Assembly (NCBI GenBank): GCA_037176725.1
Contig: JAZBRS010000023.1
Location: 25,849,001 to 25,913,000, forward strand
DNA from: Posidonia oceanica
Taxonomy: Eukaryota; Streptophyta; Magnoliopsida; Alismatales; Posidoniaceae
Direction: 5' to 3'
DNA: 64,000 nucleotides
The number at the start of each line of letters is the position of its first letter. Position 1 is the stretch's first letter. The notes under the pieces are model-generated. The model saw nothing but the letters and a program-made list of their open reading frames with translations. It made no database searches and had not been told where the DNA came from. Shown here piece by piece: positions 1 through 11,535 of the stretch. A program made the translations under genes and the position numbers.

Positions 1-711
1 CCCACATCTGTCCCCCTCAAGGCTGGGGTACCCTTGCTTTTATAGAAGCAGGGGAGGAACAATTATGAGTTAATGGGGTCAACTCAGCAAAAGTTTCCAA
101 AACAGAAGAATTGAACGCTGATTTCTCTACGTTCAACGTTGAACGCTGGAAACCTAGCGTTCAACAGCCACCCGTGCTCTAGCTGCTAAGGATAAAGAAT
201 ATTCTCCAATAATTGTTGATTGACACAGATTAAGCTAGTTTTAATTGGTTTGACTGGTCAACAAACTCCAGATAAGGCAAAGAAATGGATTTCAAATCTA
301 GCCAAAAAAGAAAAGTTGGTCTAGCAAATTGCCGTCGTAGAATGCTAGGAACCCAGCGTTCAACGACCACCCAAAGTACAGTTGTGGATTTGGAGGAATA
401 ATCAGCAATTAAAGGTGGATAAATGCTAATTAACTCAAGATTTGGCCGCTCACTTGATCAATGGGCTTCCAGAAGTGGAAAATAATTTGGCTTTCAACGT
501 AGAACGCTTGATATCCAACGTTCAATGTAGAACGCTGTATTATAGGTGTCTAACATTGAACGCCTAGAACTGTGCGTTCAACACCCCAGATATGCAATTG
601 GCCCGAATGAGAACACTTGGATTGAGAGATAAGCCTCAAGAGGCGAACTGAACATGATATGGTGCAAAGAGGTTTCATGATGATGAGGAGAGTGCCAAAA
701 CGGGATATCTA
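1..711 (-). mobile_element. LTR fragment (U3 to TATA), Ty3-like, runs off window
   Basis: The right end is GATATCTACA at 702-711, which on the minus strand is a TGTAGATATC LTR start. The same end, preceded by a very similar stretch, occurs at 34625-34644, where a polypurine tract fixes the minus orientation. A TATA-like CTATAAAAGC lies on the minus strand near 42-51, in a context resembling 33660-33700. The fragment contains dyad motifs built on TTCAACGTTGAA. The downstream part of this LTR lies outside the window. Confidence 0.6.
105..590. repeat. dyad motif cluster A, core CGTTCAACGTTGAACG
   Basis: A perfect 16-bp palindrome occupies 130-145. Imperfect relatives occur at 493-507 (TTCAACGTAGAACGC) and 518-536. 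Half-sites AGCGTTCAAC recur near 156, 356 and 574. They are dispersed, not tandem, and separated by unrelated sequence. They lie in the U3 part of the minus-strand LTR fragment. Confidence 0.8.
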
Positions 712-731
712 CAGTGGCAACTCCGCTAGGG
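712..731 (+). promoter_or_regulatory. primer-binding-site-like sequence
   Basis: The sequence GTGGCAACTCCGCTAGGGAC resembles the TGGCGACTCCNCTGGGGA-type primer sites seen after 5' LTRs of Ogre/Tat retrotransposons. A similar site, TGGCGATCACGGTGGGACC, follows the LTR of the minus-strand element at 31493 downward. The exact tRNA was not checked. Confidence 0.5.
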
Positions 732-1992
732 ACGCAAGACTCCAGCTTTCGCATTGGCTTTTCGCTTGCATTGGATTTTTGCATTTTTGGTTGCCTTCAT
801 ATTTATGGATGCTTTATTTCTTGCTTAAATGACATGCTTACATGCCTTTTGAGTGGTAAATTCTTGCTTTTACACTATTGCTATGCCACCACACGCACAT
901 GCCATGCTATGCATGCCTTTTGATGTGATGAATGTTTCCTTTCACCATCATGCACACAACACTTGCACATGCCATGCACATGCCTTATACCTTGATGTAT
1001 TATTGCTTGCATGCCGTGACTTCATGCCTCTTTCCCCTTTTGCATATGCCATGCCTAGGATATCACAGACATGTTTGCTTCCCCTTGGCTTAACTTAAAA
1101 ACTACAAATAAAGCCAAACAATAAAACTTAAGCACAACTAGAGCCAAAATTTGCAATTCTCCCCTTTGGCTAAATAAAATGCAATTAAAAAGTACTAAAG
1201 CATCCTCGCATGATTGAGCACTTAGAAAGCATGCATCTTCTCCTCTCTGAGTCCCCCGTCAATCTGAGAAGGACAGTCCTGATCCCTTGTTCCATTGCTT
1301 TGGCGTGGGGCGAGTTGGTCGGTTTGTCCCCCTATCTGGGGTCGCGTTGGTGTTAATAAAGGGTACAACCCATGCTTTGGTAAGGTCGAGGCTCCTAACG
1401 CACCACCCATTACTGCCTGAGCTTTGGCCAGGATTTAGACAAGAACCTACTTTCTGACCTGAGTCGATAAACCCATACCCTTGTGAGTTTGTCCGAGTAT
1501 ACAACCTACTCAGTACATACATGGTGAGAGAGCACATGATAGGACATTCATTTGCGTATATGCCATTCATATCACCATAACCACTTGCATTGCGTCTTCT
1601 GTTCAGAGCCTAACCTGATTTGCTTTGCCTGTCTGCAGGTAGGTGCGAGGTCTTCAATCAGAGATTGAGCGTCTCTATCTCGGGCAGCTCCCCGTGGTCC
1701 CCCTCTCTTTTCGGGCTGTTCGTTGCCTTCGACGATAACTCATCCTATGAATCGTGCGTCTCCTTTTCACCGCAACCTTATCCTTACCCGCTCGCAGTCA
1801 GCCAAGGCCCAGCATGCCAGCGAGCCTCTACCTTTTGTCGCCTTGGAGGAGATACCGGTCTTGGTTTCTCCTACTTCTGTAGCTATCCCTTCTCTCCATG
1901 CATTCCGTTTCCGGGTGCATGACGACCCTTTGCTTATTCCGGGACGATCGCGGGTCATAACCGATTCGTAGCCCATCACTGATTCTGTTGCA
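732..1992 (+). other. retroelement leader, no recognised gene
   Basis: Between the primer site and gag there is about 1.26 kb with only short unrelated reading frames. The first part (780-1090) is rich in GCATGCC/CACATGCC words. I recognise no protein. Confidence 0.5.
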
Positions 1993-3905
1993 ATGACCAA
2001 CACTCAGGCTCTGGATACCCCACCTCTCGCCCCTTCTTCGGGCTTTCTTGTTTCAAGAATTCAGCCGGTTGTGGCTACTTCTGCTGAAGGATCTGTCCCT
2101 CTCGACTCTTCTGCCCTCGTTCCCCCTTCAGCAGCTATCCCTTTGCATCCCGGCTCATCGGTCGACAAGCCCTCTACCATGCAAGCACAGCATCTGATGG
2201 CATTGGCACAGAAGCTGTAAGGCATGGCCCTTTCTTTTGGTCCTGCTTCCTCGCTTCCTCCTTTTCTGACCCCTAAGGTTCCATTGCAGTCTACTTTAGC
2301 TTTGCAGGCTCACCACATTGCATTTCCACCCTTACCATCGCCCCAGCTCCTCATAGCTACGGCGATGGGGGCGCCTTATCTGCCTCCTGCACCCACACAG
2401 CACTTTGCACAGCATGCAACTCCATCACCTAGTGGCTAATCCCCCGGATTGGCAGGAGCACAGCATCTCCTGAGCCCGTTGCCCAGAACCGTATCGGTGC
2501 AACAGCTGCTGCTCCCACACACTGCACAATACACTGTACAGCATGCTATCTACTCATCCCCTGTGCATCAGCAGATTTAGGCTCCAGCATGCATGTCACC
2601 GCACTCTGCACCCTCGCACGTGTATGCTGGCCCTCACGCCTCGACACCAGGCGGCGTGACGGTGGATCCAGAGGAGCACATTTGCACAACCTGTACAGCA
2701 TACGCGACACCTGCCTCAGCTACACCGCTCTCATCTGCAGCAACCTCAGACGCCCTCCTTGCCAGGGTTGGCGATCTAGAGAGAGCACTTCGACAAGTGC
2801 AAGGCCAGGGCCACCAATCCTACCAATTCTGGGACCTCTGCTACTTTCCAGAGGCGACACTCCCAGCAAACTTCCGCATCCCAGAATTCGATAAATACAG
2901 TGGTAGAGGCTACCCCATCTCCCACCTAAAGGCGTACTGCAGCGACCTTGTCCAGCTTCAGGCTGACGACAGACTGCTAATATGTTTGTTCCAGAAGAGT
3001 ATGACGGGGCCCGCACTCAAGTGGTTCACATCCCTTGACATGGCCACCATCAAGACTTGGGATGACCTTTCTTAGGCATTCCTGGAGCAATATTCCTTCA
3101 ACCTTGACTTGATCCTTAAGCGCAAGGATCTTGTCGCAACTCGGCAGAAGCCCCACGAACCATTCGGGGGGTACGTCAACCGCTGGCACACCCTAGCCTC
3201 CTAGGTCAAGGATAGACCCTCAAATGAGGAGTCTATCGAGATCATCATCAGGGGAGCGCAGCTAGCGACTAGGGCTCTACTCTGCTTGTAATCCATCACT
3301 AGTTTTGCATCGCTGATCTAGGCTGGCGCTCGCATGGAAAGCTCGTTGTGGAGTGGAAACTTCCCCACACTCTCTACATTCTCAAAGCAAGCTACTGCCT
3401 CCAACAATAGCAGCAACAAAGGCAACAACGACTCCGACGTCCGCTATTACAAGAAACTGACCGTCACTTGCATCGATTCTCCTGCAGAGCCTGCCCTCAC
3501 AGCCAGCCAGCCTGGCTCACCTCAGCCTGCATCTGCACATAGCCTTGCACACACTACACAGAACACGGCCACCGTCAAGCCAGTGCATCACGTCACACCA
3601 ACTCGATAAGGACGGCAACCAGTTCAAAGACGGCCCCGTCGCAAGGAAAGCAAGTTCACACCACTAGTTGAACCTCTAAGTGCCATCTTTCCCAAGGTTG
3701 CATCGCTCCTAGAGGTTCGTCCACCACCGGATCCTCTTCCACAATGGTACAGGACAAACCTATTTTGCAAGTATCATCAAGTCGGCGAACACTCGACGAA
3801 AAATGCTTTACCCTCCGAAATGCTGTCCAGGATTTGATTGATAATGGGGCCATTGTCATCAACACACAAGAGGCAGTGCACGCACCTACACCAGCACATC
3901 CTAGC
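1993..3905 (+). pseudogene. gag: Ty3 Ogre/Tat-like gag, decayed
   Basis: This is the remnant of a capsid gene of a Ty3 retrotransposon. The best part is 2860-3330, with LPANFRIPEFDKYSG, then ALKWFTSLD and a stretch matching the capsid fold of Ogre/Tat Gag (aromatic KWFTSLD, then FLEQY, then GGYVNRWHTLAS). A second piece, after a frame change near 3740-3850, holds FCKYHQVGEHST and CFTLRNAVQDLIDNGA, the usual Cys/His-containing linker before protease. Stops interrupt it at 3073-3075 (TAG), 3202-3204 (TAG), near 3290 (TAA) and near 3320 (TAG); the TAGs fall where Gln is expected. The N-terminal part from 1993 is Pro/Ser/Gln-rich, breaks at 2218 and is assigned by position only. No protease or polymerase follows, so the element could move only with help from another copy. 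Confidence 0.75.
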
Positions 3906-5220
3906 GTAGCCAACCTTTCCTTGCTTGAGCCTGCAAGCTCCGAGGACCTGGGACCTCAGGGGTCTATCTCCTTGCTCCTGTCCTTGCAGATTCCAACTCT
4001 TCCGCGGTGGATCCTTCGAATCACATCGATATCGCCTTCCCTCCTTTCCTTTCCTAGCTTTGCCCGTGGGGGGCCTGGCTTAGAGTTGGCCTGTCTGCCG
4101 AGCACCGGCCCAAACCTACAAGCACAAAATCCCAAGATCCTAGCAGAGGCATAGTTCAGCAGCATCACATGCAGTAGCACCCTCAACGACCACAGCAGTA
4201 CTGCCAGAACAACAACAACAGCAAGCAACTGACAATGGGGACCAGTGCCGTATCCTTTGCCTGTTTCCTTATTGCATTCCTTTTCTTTCAAAAATAGAAA
4301 AACACAAAAAATAAAAAAAAAACAAAAAAAAAATAAATCAAAAGGCAAAAGCACAAAAGAAATCAGAAAACCTAAAAGCAAAAAAAACATCTGCATGCCA
4401 ACCATTGCCCAATGAGGAAAATCAGAAAGCAAGCCTGCTGGTAGGAGAGAGCAATCCCTTCTCAATTGACACTACCTTGATGACCAGGTAAGTGAGAAAG
4501 CCACCATCCACTGAGAGTAGGACGTAGTGTCCAAACTCCATAAGGGGCCTGCACCTCCCAGAGGGAGACAAAATGCTAGGGCGACTAAGAGAGTGAGTCC
4601 AAAAATATACACATCCACATGGGCATAAAAGAAAATATGCAGACAGAAGGCGAAGACAGAAGTCAGCCCAAGAGAGGGACGCACGACATAGCCTTATCCC
4701 TACCAAACATTGGAGAGGAGTTGGAGCACGTGCCTGGGAAGCCCACATCTCCGAAGGGACTAGCCACCCCTTACTGCAGCAAAAGCCTCCAGCCCAAACC
4801 AGGCGCCTATTACCTCTAAGTCAGGGATAGAGTGAATCCGAGCCTCCATGAGGGAGCAAAAAAGAAAAGAAATCTCAAAAAAGCAGGTGCAGGGCCCAGA
4901 AGAGTTTGGCATGGAGCCCGATCCATCCTTCGCAGAGAGCCTGAGCGCAACCACCCACCAAAGAGAGCCACCCACAACTTGTGAGTCTGGGTAGGGTCTA
5001 TTGAGTCGATGGCGTCCTCCTCCTTTTCAGTAGGCATGAATGCTTTCCAGCCTAACTGAGGGTAGACAAATAAAAGCATTAATAATCAACCAAATTGCTT
5101 GATCATGCAATACATGCTTGCCTAATGCATAACCCTGCAGGCTTTATCCTGGCATTTCCGACTAGGGCATGTTAGTCGCCCTCTATTCGAAGCGCATACA
5201 TCAGAGCAAATGCAGCACAG
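3906..5220. other. non-coding spacer with A-rich tract
   Basis: No protein family is recognised here. A strongly A-rich stretch at 4288-4395 resembles the A-rich linker that follows pol in other Ogre/Tat elements; the minus-strand element at 33312-37515 has a comparable tract (T-rich on +) at 35850-36160. The rest (4400-5160) is low in recognisable structure. Confidence 0.4.
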
Positions 5221-5224
5221 GCTC

Positions 5225-5800
5225 CGGATCTGTCGATATGCTCTGCTTTTGTCGCCAGATCTTTGGACTTGTTGATATCCTCTACTCTTGCTACCAGATC
5301 TTCAAATCTGTCGATATCATCTGCTTTTGCCGCCAGATCTCTAGATCTGTCGATATCCCCTTTTGCTCTTGCCGTAAGATCTCCAGATCTGTCGATATCC
5401 TCTGCTCTTGCCGCCAGATCTTTGGATCTATCGATATCATCTGCTTTTGCCGCCAGATCTTCGAATCTGTCGATATCATTTGCTTTTGCCACCAGATCTC
5501 TGGATTAGTAGATATCCTTTCTGCTTTTGCCGCCAAGTCTTCAGACTTGTTGATATCCCCCTCTGCTTTTGCCACCAGATCTTCAGATCTGTCGATATTC
5601 TCTGCCTTTGCCACCAGATCCTCGGATCTGTCAATATCCCTTCCTTTTTGGCCCAGATCTTCGGATTTGACGATATCCTTCCTCTTTTGCCACCAAGTCT
5701 TCAGACTTGTCGATATCCCATCCTTTTTTCGTCGCAAGGTCCGCGGACATGTCGATATCCTCTTCCCGTCGTCTCTTGGCCTTCAGACCAGTCGATATCC
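5225..5800. repeat. 39-42 bp tandem array of hairpin-like units, about 15 copies
   Basis: The word GATATC (or GATATG, GATATT, AATATC) recurs at 5235, 5274, 5313, 5352, 5394, 5433, 5472, 5511, 5552, 5594, 5633, 5672, 5712, 5754 and 5794, a period of 39-42 bp. Each unit includes a small inverted repeat just upstream. At 5577-5590 it is AGATC-TTCA-GATCT, at 5535-5548 AAGTC-TTCA-GACTT. The overlapping long reading frames on both strands here come from the array and are not genes. Confidence 0.9.
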
Positions 5801-5815
5801 TCTTTCCCTTTACTC

Positions 5816-6245
5816 GAGTTGGCAGCCCTAACTACCTGGTTGACGACCGTCATTCTATCTTGCTCCTCGGCCGGGGAGTCTGATAACTTGCCATGCTCTA
5901 GCCTTCTTCCCGGTGCCAGGAGTGTTTCAGCTACCCCATGGTATCATCTGCTGATACCAGGGGCATCTTTTCCGCTGCCTTTGGTATCGTGCCCACTCTC
6001 CGGGTTGGCAGCCCTAACTACTCGAATGACATCCGTCAAAGTGTCTGGCGTCGCGAGTGGCAAACACCATAGTCTTGTCTGAAATCTCTCTCCTAGCTGG
6101 CAGCCCTAGCTGTTCAGATGACATCCGTTAAAGTGTCTGGCGTCGCGGGCGGCAAGCACGATAGTCTTGTCTGGAGTTCTCCTCCAGGATGGCAGCCGTA
6201 ACTGCTCAGGCGGTAAGCACGTTAGTCTTGTCTGGTGCCCTCTTT
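5816..6245. repeat. degenerate roughly 95-bp repeats
   Basis: GGCAGCC recurs near 5821, 6006, 6100 and 6192, followed in the later copies by GACATCCGT, GTGTCTGGCGTCGCG and TAGTCTTGTCTG. A related, reverse-oriented pair occurs at 61010-61160 in the internal part of another element. Confidence 0.75.
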
Positions 6246-6254
6246 TTGTGCAAG

Positions 6255-6770
6255 TTTGGATTAGCTGCCAGTTTGCCGCATCGCATCGCATTGCATCATC
6301 ACTAGCATTTCATGACATCACCCTGCATCGCATCACATGACATTGCAACTCATAGCATCGCATCAGCATCGCATGCTAGGTAGCTACATTAGCATCACAC
6401 ATTCTGCATGTGTCCCCAGCAGAGCCAGCATCGCATACACAGCACCCGCACCGCCATCACTTAGAGCAGAGCTCAGTGAATGGCAACATCGTCACCTATA
6501 GCTAGGCGGCTCGGTGACCCGCATCTTCGTCGCTCAGAGCCGAGCAGCTCAGCGACCCTCAACACTGCATCATCTGCACAGACATCGCACTCACATTAGC
6601 ACTGCGTAAACCTACGAACACCCCCTAGCGGAGTTCGACGCACATGAGCACTAGCATATCACCATTGCATCTTAGCGCTCGCATCAGCATTAGCATCACA
6701 TCAGCGTCAGCATCTGCATTTGCATTACGGCAACGAGCCATGACCTTCGGTGCATCTGCCGAATAAGTGA
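6255..6770. repeat. GCATC/CATCGCAT-rich low-complexity tract
   Basis: The sequence is dominated by permutations of GCATCGCATC and related words, directly ahead of the polypurine tract. The reverse complement of a similar tract lies at 60680-60920, in the equivalent position of the minus-strand element there. Confidence 0.75.
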
Positions 6771-6861
6771 CTCATGCCAACAGCAACATCGGCCTCCCAC
6801 CAGCATCAAGTGTTGTGTCTTGTCAACCTTGAACCACGGTCTCGCTACGCTTGACCTCGCT

Positions 6862-6875
6862 TAGGGAGGGGTATC
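6862..6875 (+). other. polypurine tract before 3' LTR
   Basis: AGGGAGGGG followed by TATC directly precedes the TGTAGACACC LTR start at 6876. The mirror-image arrangement, minus-strand AGGGAGGGGCATC then TGTAGACACC, occurs at 60530-60543, which supports both calls. Confidence 0.75.
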
Positions 6876-9206
6876 TGTAGACACCCCATTTTGATGCCCA
6901 GTCGGCAAGATCTCTCCAGAGGTGCATGCTTGGAAGCGACGGACCCCACCTTTGACCCAAACCTGACCCAAAACTTTCAGAACCTACCCAAAATCCTAGC
7001 ACCACTAGCCCCCTAGTGGTCGAAACTCTTGGGAAACGGGCTCAGAATCCACTACAGAAGGCCTGTTTGGCCTCAGCGCATTTTGGATGCGCGGGTGTGA
7101 CGCGCGTGTTCCATGTGCGTCTTGCCCTGGGTCAGGGGCAGTCACAGCCCACCTGAGCTCACCGTGTATTCGTCGTGGCTGGCCCGTGCCTAGATTTTAG
7201 TGCTCACCCTATGGACCTGGATCACCAGGCTCGAGCCCAGACCCCTCACCTCCACCCGCTCCGCCCATGTGCACCCCCAGCCACCTGTTTAAGCCTCTCC
7301 CGTGCGTGGACTGACACCCCACGACCTCCTGACAGTCTAGCCTCATTTTCGGTGCTCCGCATGGCCTGCCTCCCCCTACGCCCTGCCACTCCTCTGTGCA
7401 CATGCTACCTCCAGCCTCGTGAGCCCCTTTGTGCAGGCCTTGCGAAGGCAAAAAGGAGGAGGAGGAGCCATTATCTATAGGTGGGAGAGAACCAACCCAA
7501 GACAGCGATTCACCATCGCTCTTGGCCCCTTCTTTTTCTCCACTCTCGAGCTACCAGAGCCCCAGACACCTTGGCTGACCCTCGCTTGTGCATCTTGGAG
7601 TCCGGCAAACCAGCATAGTCAGCAACCCCCCTCTCGTCGGCCAATTCACCCTTCTCCAGTGGGGGGAGAACCCAACACTGCAAACCACCGTCGGCCAAAC
7701 CAAACCAGCACACCTCCGAGCATCACTAGTTCTAGACATCTCCCGCACAACCCCCGGACATCCACAAACACAACCCGAGCCCGCTGTGCCTCCACCGTCG
7801 CATCCAGCATCACTGTCGATGGGAGCAACGTTGGCCGCAAGCATCCCGCGTCGACGGCCACTTCTGTGCGTCGACACAAGCAGGTAACTCCTCCCTGAGC
7901 CTCGTAGTTGCCTCCTCGTGCTTTATCGCCACCTAATTCCATGAATCATCACTGGTTTCGTTGAGTTTTCCTTTGCTGGATTCTATTTTTCTCCGGTAGT
8001 GGCTTCGCCAGCCATGTGAGGTCGTTGGCCTTTGAGCATGGCCGGGGAAACACCACCACCATTGCATCGTATTCCCCTCTCCTTCCTCAACCTTCCTCAA
8101 CCTTCTCAGAGCGCCGTGGCAACGTCCCGTGGCCTGTCGACTCTCCTCAGGGCCGGCGGATGCCCGTATCACCGACAAAGAGAGGTGGAGGTGGAGGAAG
8201 AGATTCGGGTTTCGTTTTCATGTTTTAATCACATGGTTTTGTTCCCTGATATGCATTCTCGCCTTCCAGATGATCATTCGCATGTTTGCATCTCATCTTC
8301 ATAGCATAATCTAGCGATGAAGTTAGCTGGTCTGGCAGCCAAATCTGCAGCATGGAATGGTCTCGCGTGTTACCTGCGCGGATTTGGCAGAGCTGAACTG
8401 GTTCAGAACGGAGCATCCCCTACATGTTTAAACATCGTTTTCCGCATCTGATTGTTTTCCCTACATGCCCTTACATCCTTGCATGTTTCCCTACCGTCGC
8501 TTGCCGGTTTTACTCCCTTGCATCATTGGATTTGAGCGATGAAGTTCACTGCTGGGGAGCAGTCTGGTGCACGTGTTGCATGCGCATATTGGCTGCACGT
8601 TTTTGGTAGAATTCAGATAGTGAACAGAGCTTCCGTTAGTCGCTTTGTTTAAAGTCTTTTTAGCTTGTTTGGCTTGGATCTTGTTTCTCTGACTCATTTA
8701 GCATTGCATCATGGCATTATGCCATTAACCACCCCTTTTAGCATGATTTACTAAGCATTGCACGGTTTACAAAAGCATTCATATAGGCATAGCATTGCTA
8801 CCTACGGGCGAACATTAATTGGCATTAAATTATCGACATTCCGCATATGCGAGCGAAAAGCCTAGAAAGACCGATTTCCAGGAGCATAGGGGTGCCTAAC
8901 ACCTTCCCTATGCGTAACAGGAGTCCTTACCCTTTCTCTAGCCCGCAATGACCATTTTGCTCTCATCCTTGGCACGAGTCACGTTTTGCACGCATTAGCA
9001 TGTTCTCCATGCTTTTCCTCATTTTTCCTCGTCTTCCGACTTAATAGACTAGGTGGCAACTCCTTTACTTTATCTTCGCTTCTTTTCGGCATTTTTCCAT
9101 TATTTTCGAGTCGAGCATCCTTCCTCGGATTCATCCGTCGATCATCCGTGACCCTCAAACGACATGTCAGTCGCACTGGCACCCATCGGGGATGGTCATA
9201 AGGACA
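6876..9206 (+). mobile_element. 3' LTR of the Ogre/Tat-like element
   Basis: It starts TGTAGACACCCC and ends GGTCATAAGGACA. The ends match the solo LTR at 11536-14452, whose boundaries are fixed by a target duplication. A closely similar copy without the first ~140 bp lies at 61290-63486. A conserved tail contains GGTGCCTAACACCTTCCC, GGAGTCCTTACCC and TAGGTGGCAACTCC (8890-9060) and is shared with the LTRs at 14100-14310, 54740-54950 and 63165-63345. The middle is unlike the other two families. Confidence 0.85.
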
Positions 9207-11535
9207 CTGTGCATTTTGATTCATGATCTTGCCAAGGGCACATCGTAATTAGCCCAACGCTGAGAATGTCCTGCCATGACTTTCACAGAAGGGCAAACAT
9301 TTGGTGGTTCTACTAACTGAGTGCCACTTGTGGGAATCAAGTCTTCGAGGGGCATCTCATGGCTTTGCGAAGTCATGCAAGGGCACTCTGCCAACATGCT
9401 GAGAGCCAAAGGAGTTGCAGATCTAGAGGGGCATCACATATTCTTGCTTGGCTACTCAACAACTCGTCTACCGCTCTAGGGGAATCTGCATCTTTGATCA
9501 AGTAGGGGCATATTCGCAAATGTGCCAAATGTGAGGGGTGTTACTGCAAATTTCCTTGTTACGGGGCACATAGGGTTTCTGCTTGATTAGGGCGCTGTGG
9601 TCAGGAACAGCGCACTGTGATCCTACCAAATGCTTCCGTAGAACTGCAACTACTCTGATTCTGCCAAGTGTGCCTACAACTAAGTTAGGTGTTCATTCCC
9701 TGGAAGACGGGGGTGTTATGCTTTGCTACTCAATCGAGGAATGCTCTGAATGTGGTATTCGGCTAAGGGACATTCTGTGAGTATGTCTGTAGCTGCATGG
9801 GATGCCAAAGGCGCATTTCGCAGTTTCGCGAAACGACAAGGGCAATAGTGCAATTTTCCCAATTGAGGGTGCATGGCGATTTTGCCTAACTCTGGGGACC
9901 ACTGATGGATGCTGAGGTTGAGTCCTCTATCTAGAGAGATTTCTAGATGGTTTCGACAACAATCAGAGGAGCATCTGATATTCTAATAAATTATGGGGGT
10001 GTTTCTGTAATTTTCCCCTACACTGGGATTTTCTCGGTTGTCTTGTGCGTTTGCAACTTGATCGAGCGCTGAGGGGCATCCCTATAACTTTGCGGGGCTC
10101 AACTGAGGTTCTATCAAAGTTTGAGGCGGATTTGACATTTCTGCAAAAGTTAGGGGCATATCTGCGATTTTGCTAAGCTGCGGGGATATTCTACAATTTT
10201 GCCATTATGAGGGCATTTGCGTTCCGACGAGCGCTGAGGGATGTTCCCTGCATCTCTGAAGGACACAACTGAAGCTTTTCCAAATATTGGAGGTGATTCT
10301 AACATTCTGCAAAAGTTAGGGGCATATGTGCAGTTTTTCTAAGCAGTGGGACTATTCTGCAATTCTGCCGCTTTGAGGGGTTTTCTGGCAATATCCTCAA
10401 GTGCAGGGGGCTTATAGCGATTTTCTAGGTAGAGAGGGCATTGATGCAATTCTGCAAATGTTGAGGGTGAAATTGCAATTTTGTTGGGTAATTTGCGCTT
10501 TAACCCTTAGATATGAATTTTGCCTGGGGCAGAATGTTGGTGGAGCTTTTAAAATCCTAGCAATCCCCACTGAATCAACCATTTGCAACCATTTCCTTTC
10601 ATTTCATTCTTTGCAAACTTTATGCATCAAAAAAAAATTTCATTCATTTTTTCAATGCATCCATTTGCATTATAGGTGCCAAAAACAATCTGTGTGCTCC
10701 TTCTCCTTCCTCCTCCTCTCCTCTTCATCTCGTCTCGGTGGCTAGAGTAGAAGGACGGTGAGTGGTGGCAAGCGGTGGCACAAGGGGGGCAAAAGTCTGC
10801 GTGCTAGGTTCCTTCCGCGAAGGATGTAAGTGGCAGCTAGGTGCGGTGGTGAGGTGCGGCGGTGACGTGAGGAAGGAGGCTCTGCAGTGGTGGCTCGGGT
10901 GGCTCTCCGGCGATCTTGTCCATGGTAAACCATTTTTTTTCTCCTTCGTCTTGTCTACCGTTGATGTTGTTTCCCCTCTCTTCCCACTCTTTGCTTTGCC
11001 ACAGGGATGTGTAACGGCGAAGGCGGTTCCGTCGACGGCAGTGCCATGGTGGGGGGGCATAGGTTGTCGACGGCATAGGTGCGCCAGCTTAGGTTATGGT
11101 TTGGCTTCGGTGGTGGTGGATGGCCGTTTGAGTGTGGGATCATCTGTGGTGGATTTTGGAATGGCAAGGGGCACTGGCGGCAGTGGAGGGCTGATGTGCA
11201 ACATTTGAATGCCAAGAAGATTTGTTGTGTAATATGCCTGTATGCATGCTTACACTGTTTGCCAAGTTGCCTGTAATGCTTGTTTTGCCTTGTATTAACA
11301 CTTGAGATGTTGTTGATATGTAGTGCCTGTATGCCATCCATGTGATTCCCTCAAGTTGCCTCTTGTGCTATTTTGCATGTCTTTTTTTTGCATGCCTCTT
11401 GTGCTATTCTCACTGTGTTTTGGCCTACTATGTTGCACTATATGCCTCTTTCTTGCTTGTCAGTATGTCATGCCTCAATCAAGGTTTTGCTGTGCCTGCC
11501 ACCTTGCATTTTGTCCTATTTACTATCACTATATG
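9207..11535. other. unassigned sequence, left flank of the solo LTR
   Basis: No protein family is recognised. From 9480 to 10560 a loose phrase recurs (GGGGCATATCTGC, ATTTTGCC and variants). At 10670-11270 there is a CT-rich then GGTGG-rich stretch with a possible intron (GTAAAC at 10924, CCACAG near 11003). It is the left side of the target hit by the solo LTR at 11536 and is continuous with 14453 onward, so it may be 5' sequence of the PMD locus. That link is positional only. Confidence 0.35.
9480..10560. repeat. dispersed degenerate phrase repeat
   Basis: Variants of a ~22-bp phrase, AGGGGCATATCTGC with ATTTTGCC, appear near 9505, 9535, 9838, 9868, 9995, 10070, 10147, 10180, 10320, 10350 and 10436. 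Spacing is irregular and each copy differs. Unlike the dyad clusters, this phrase is not palindromic. Confidence 0.6.

Larger units (their letters stand above)
712..9206 (+). mobile_element. Ogre/Tat-like Ty3 element lacking pol
   Basis: In order: a primer-site-like sequence at 712, a long leader, a decayed gag of Ogre/Tat type, an A-rich stretch, tandem arrays, a polypurine tract and a 3' LTR. I see no reverse transcriptase, RNase H or integrase, so it is non-autonomous. The expected 5' LTR is not directly visible. The minus-strand LTR at 1-711 seems to have landed exactly between the 5' LTR and the primer site, which would place the 5' LTR left of the window. That placement is inference. 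The sequence after 9206 (CTGTG) would be the target duplication. Confidence 0.6.

Noticed and set aside
5225..5800. CRISPR array
   Set aside because: Direct repeats at a regular ~40-bp period, but there are no distinct spacers, units are near-continuous, no cas genes exist, and the context is a plant retrotransposon.
5169..6082. Overlapping frames of 106-224 codons
   Set aside because: They are translations of the 39-42 bp array in several frames on both strands; no start context or domain supports a gene.
7175..8304. Several Pro/Arg/Ser-rich frames on both strands
   Set aside because: They fall inside an LTR with defined ends and a second copy at 61290-63486 in which the frames are not kept.
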